Origin: Geobacillus thermoleovorans
GTDB taxonomy: Bacteria > Bacillota > Bacilli > Bacillales > Anoxybacillaceae
Reading direction: 5' to 3'
Length of the DNA stretch: 64,000 nucleotides
Assembly: GCF_001610955.1 (NCBI RefSeq)
Contig: NZ_CP014335.1
Span: forward strand, 1,095,001 to 1,159,000
Every line of letters begins with the position of its first letter. The stretch's first letter is position 1. The notes under the pieces are model-generated. The model saw nothing but the letters and a program-made list of their open reading frames with translations, had not been told where the DNA came from and did not search any database. The position numbers were made by a program, and so were the translations under genes. This document shows positions 62,545-64,000 of the stretch, one piece after another.

Positions 62545-62584
62545 AAAGGTGATAAGAGGGGAAAGCCTTTTATCACCTTTTTTT
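62545..62584 (+). terminator. Intrinsic terminator or attenuator between rpsB and tsf
   Basis: A perfect 11-bp stem AAAGGTGATAA/TTATCACCTTT around a 14-nt loop, followed by seven T residues. A TATACT (62610-62615) lies downstream without a clear -35, so tsf may depend partly on read-through. Confidence 0.85.
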
Positions 62585-62690
62585 GAGACAGAAATGAGCA
62601 ACTTTTGGCTATACTAACGAATAAGAGCAAAACGGGAAGCCGCTGCCGGCACCGATACATATACGGGACAATGAGAAGGAGGATTTTTTT

Positions 62691-63575
62691 ATGGCGATTA
62701 CAGCACAAATGGTGAAAGAACTGCGCGAAAAAACAGGCGCAGGCATGATGGACTGCAAAAAGGCGCTCACCGAAACAAACGGTGACATGGAGAAAGCGAT
62801 CGACTGGCTGCGCGAAAAAGGAATTGCCAAAGCGGCGAAAAAAGCGGACCGCATCGCGGCCGAAGGGATGGCGTACATCGCGGTGGAAGGCAATACCGCC
62901 GTCATTTTGGAAGTGAACTCGGAAACGGACTTCGTTGCGAAAAACGAAGCATTCCAAACGCTTGTCAAAGAGCTGGCCGCCCACTTGCTGAAACAAAAGC
63001 CGGCTTCGCTTGATGAAGCGCTCGGTCAAACGATGGACAACGGCTCGACCGTCCAAGACTACATCAACGAAGCGATCGCCAAAATTGGTGAAAAAATTAC
63101 GCTTCGCCGCTTTGCCGTCGTCAATAAAGCGGACGGCGAAACGTTCGGTGCGTACTTGCACATGGGCGGGCGCATCGGCGTATTAACGTTATTAGCCGGC
63201 AATGCGAGCGAAGACGTCGCCAAAGATGTCGCCATGCACATTGCCGCACTTCATCCGAAATACGTCTCGCGCGACGACGTGCCGCAGGAAGAGATTGCGC
63301 ATGAGCGTGAAGTGTTGAAGCAGCAAGCCTTAAACGAAGGCAAGCCGGAGAAAATCGTTGAAAAAATGGTCGAAGGCCGGCTGAACAAGTTTTACGAAGA
63401 CGTCTGCCTGCTCGAGCAAGCGTTCGTGAAAAACCCGGATGTGACGGTGCGCCAATACGTCGAATCGAACGGAGCAACAGTCAAGCAGTTCATCCGTTAC
63501 GAAGTCGGCGAAGGGCTCGAAAAACGCCAAGACAATTTTGCAGAAGAAGTCATGAGCCAAGTCAGAAAACAATGA
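62691..63575 (+). CDS. tsf: Elongation factor Ts
   Basis: EF-Ts (294 aa) exchanges GDP for GTP on EF-Tu. The N-terminal UBA-like domain ([19 protein letters not shown]) and the TDF motif ([15 protein letters not shown]) are diagnostic. GAAGGAGG precedes the ATG. The order rpsB-tsf-pyrH is standard. Confidence 0.98.
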   Translation: MAITAQMVKELREKTGAGMMDCKKALTETNGDMEKAIDWLREKGIAKAAKKADRIAAEGMAYIAVEGNTAVILEVNSETDFVAKNEAFQTLVKELAAHLLKQKPASLDEALGQTMDNGSTVQDYINEAIAKIGEKITLRRFAVVNKADGETFGAYLHMGGRIGVLTLLAGNASEDVAKDVAMHIAALHPKYVSRDDVPQEEIAHEREVLKQQALNEGKPEKIVEKMVEGRLNKFYEDVCLLEQAFVKNPDVTVRQYVESNGATVKQFIRYEVGEGLEKRQDNFAEEVMSQVRKQ

Positions 63576-63583
63576 CGGACCGC

Positions 63584-63614
63584 AACAGGGAACACGCGCG
63601 TGTTCCCTGTTTTT
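63584..63614 (+). terminator. Intrinsic terminator after tsf
   Basis: A 13-bp palindromic stem, AACAGGGAACACG with CGTGTTCCCTGTT, followed by a short T-run. Confidence 0.88.
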
Positions 63615-63622
63615 CAAAGTGA

Positions 63623-64000
<378 letters not shown>

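Noticed and set aside
62610..62615. Separate tsf promoter
   Set aside because: TATACT is a fair -10, but no -35 occurs 16-18 bp upstream and there is no extended -10.

Overview
The window is a chromosomal segment of a moderately GC-rich member of the Bacillaceae, most likely Geobacillus or a close relative. Gene order follows the Bacillus subtilis yloU-to-pyrH region almost without interruption. The proteins are typical of that family (FapR, CodY, RbgA, FliY, CheC/CheD, FlhF/FlhG), while the codon third positions are G/C-rich and Shine-Dalgarno sites are strong. Nearly all genes lie on the + strand; the only clear minus-strand gene is a transposase. I saw no rRNA, tRNA, CRISPR array or prophage.

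Layout. 1-5462: end of yloU, fakA, the two L-serine dehydratase subunits and recG. 5509-6890: one intact 1,368-bp insertion sequence with 13-bp perfect inverted repeats and a 7-bp target duplication. 6891-7060: an undescribed short unit with promoter, SD site, 8-codon ORF and terminator. 7065-10706: the FapR-controlled fatty-acid/phospholipid operon fapR-plsX-fabD-fabG-acpP. 10886-18287: rnc, smc, ftsY, ylxM, ffh (RNA processing, chromosome condensation, SRP targeting). 18313-22690: a ribosome/tRNA maturation group (rpsP, khpA, ylqD, rimM, trmD, rplS, rbgA) that also holds the signal peptidase lepB. 22776-25408: rnhB and the pair ylqG-ylqH, a FliK-like protein and a detached FlhB C-terminal domain. 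25449-27604: sucCD. 27605-27925: a gene-free stretch with a strongly folded 128-nt element. 27926-34733: dprA, topA, xerC, hslVU, codY.

34784-61663 is a continuous fla/che operon of about 27 kb: basal body and rod (flgB, flgC, fliE, fliF), rotor/switch (fliG, fliM, fliY), export ATPase group (fliH, fliI, fliJ), hook (fliK, flgD, flgE), swrD and fliL, export gate (fliO, P, Q, R, flhB, flhA), placement GTPase/ATPase (flhF, flhG), chemotaxis (cheY, B, A, W, C, D), sigma-D and two tail genes. Tight spacing, many 4-nt ATGA overlaps and a lack of internal terminators point to one long message. 61676 to the end: rpsB with a structured leader, tsf, and the start of pyrH.

Most of the content is conserved housekeeping. 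The most unusual observations are: the short unit between the insertion sequence and fapR; the folded element between sucD and dprA; the FliK/FlhB-like pair far from the flagellar operon; a CTG start that best explains fliI; a leader ORF overlapping swrD; an HslV N-terminus without the serine reported for B. subtilis; and no trmFO between topA and xerC. Motifs, promoters and hairpins were read by eye. Functional assignments rest on family resemblance recalled from memory, not on database searches.
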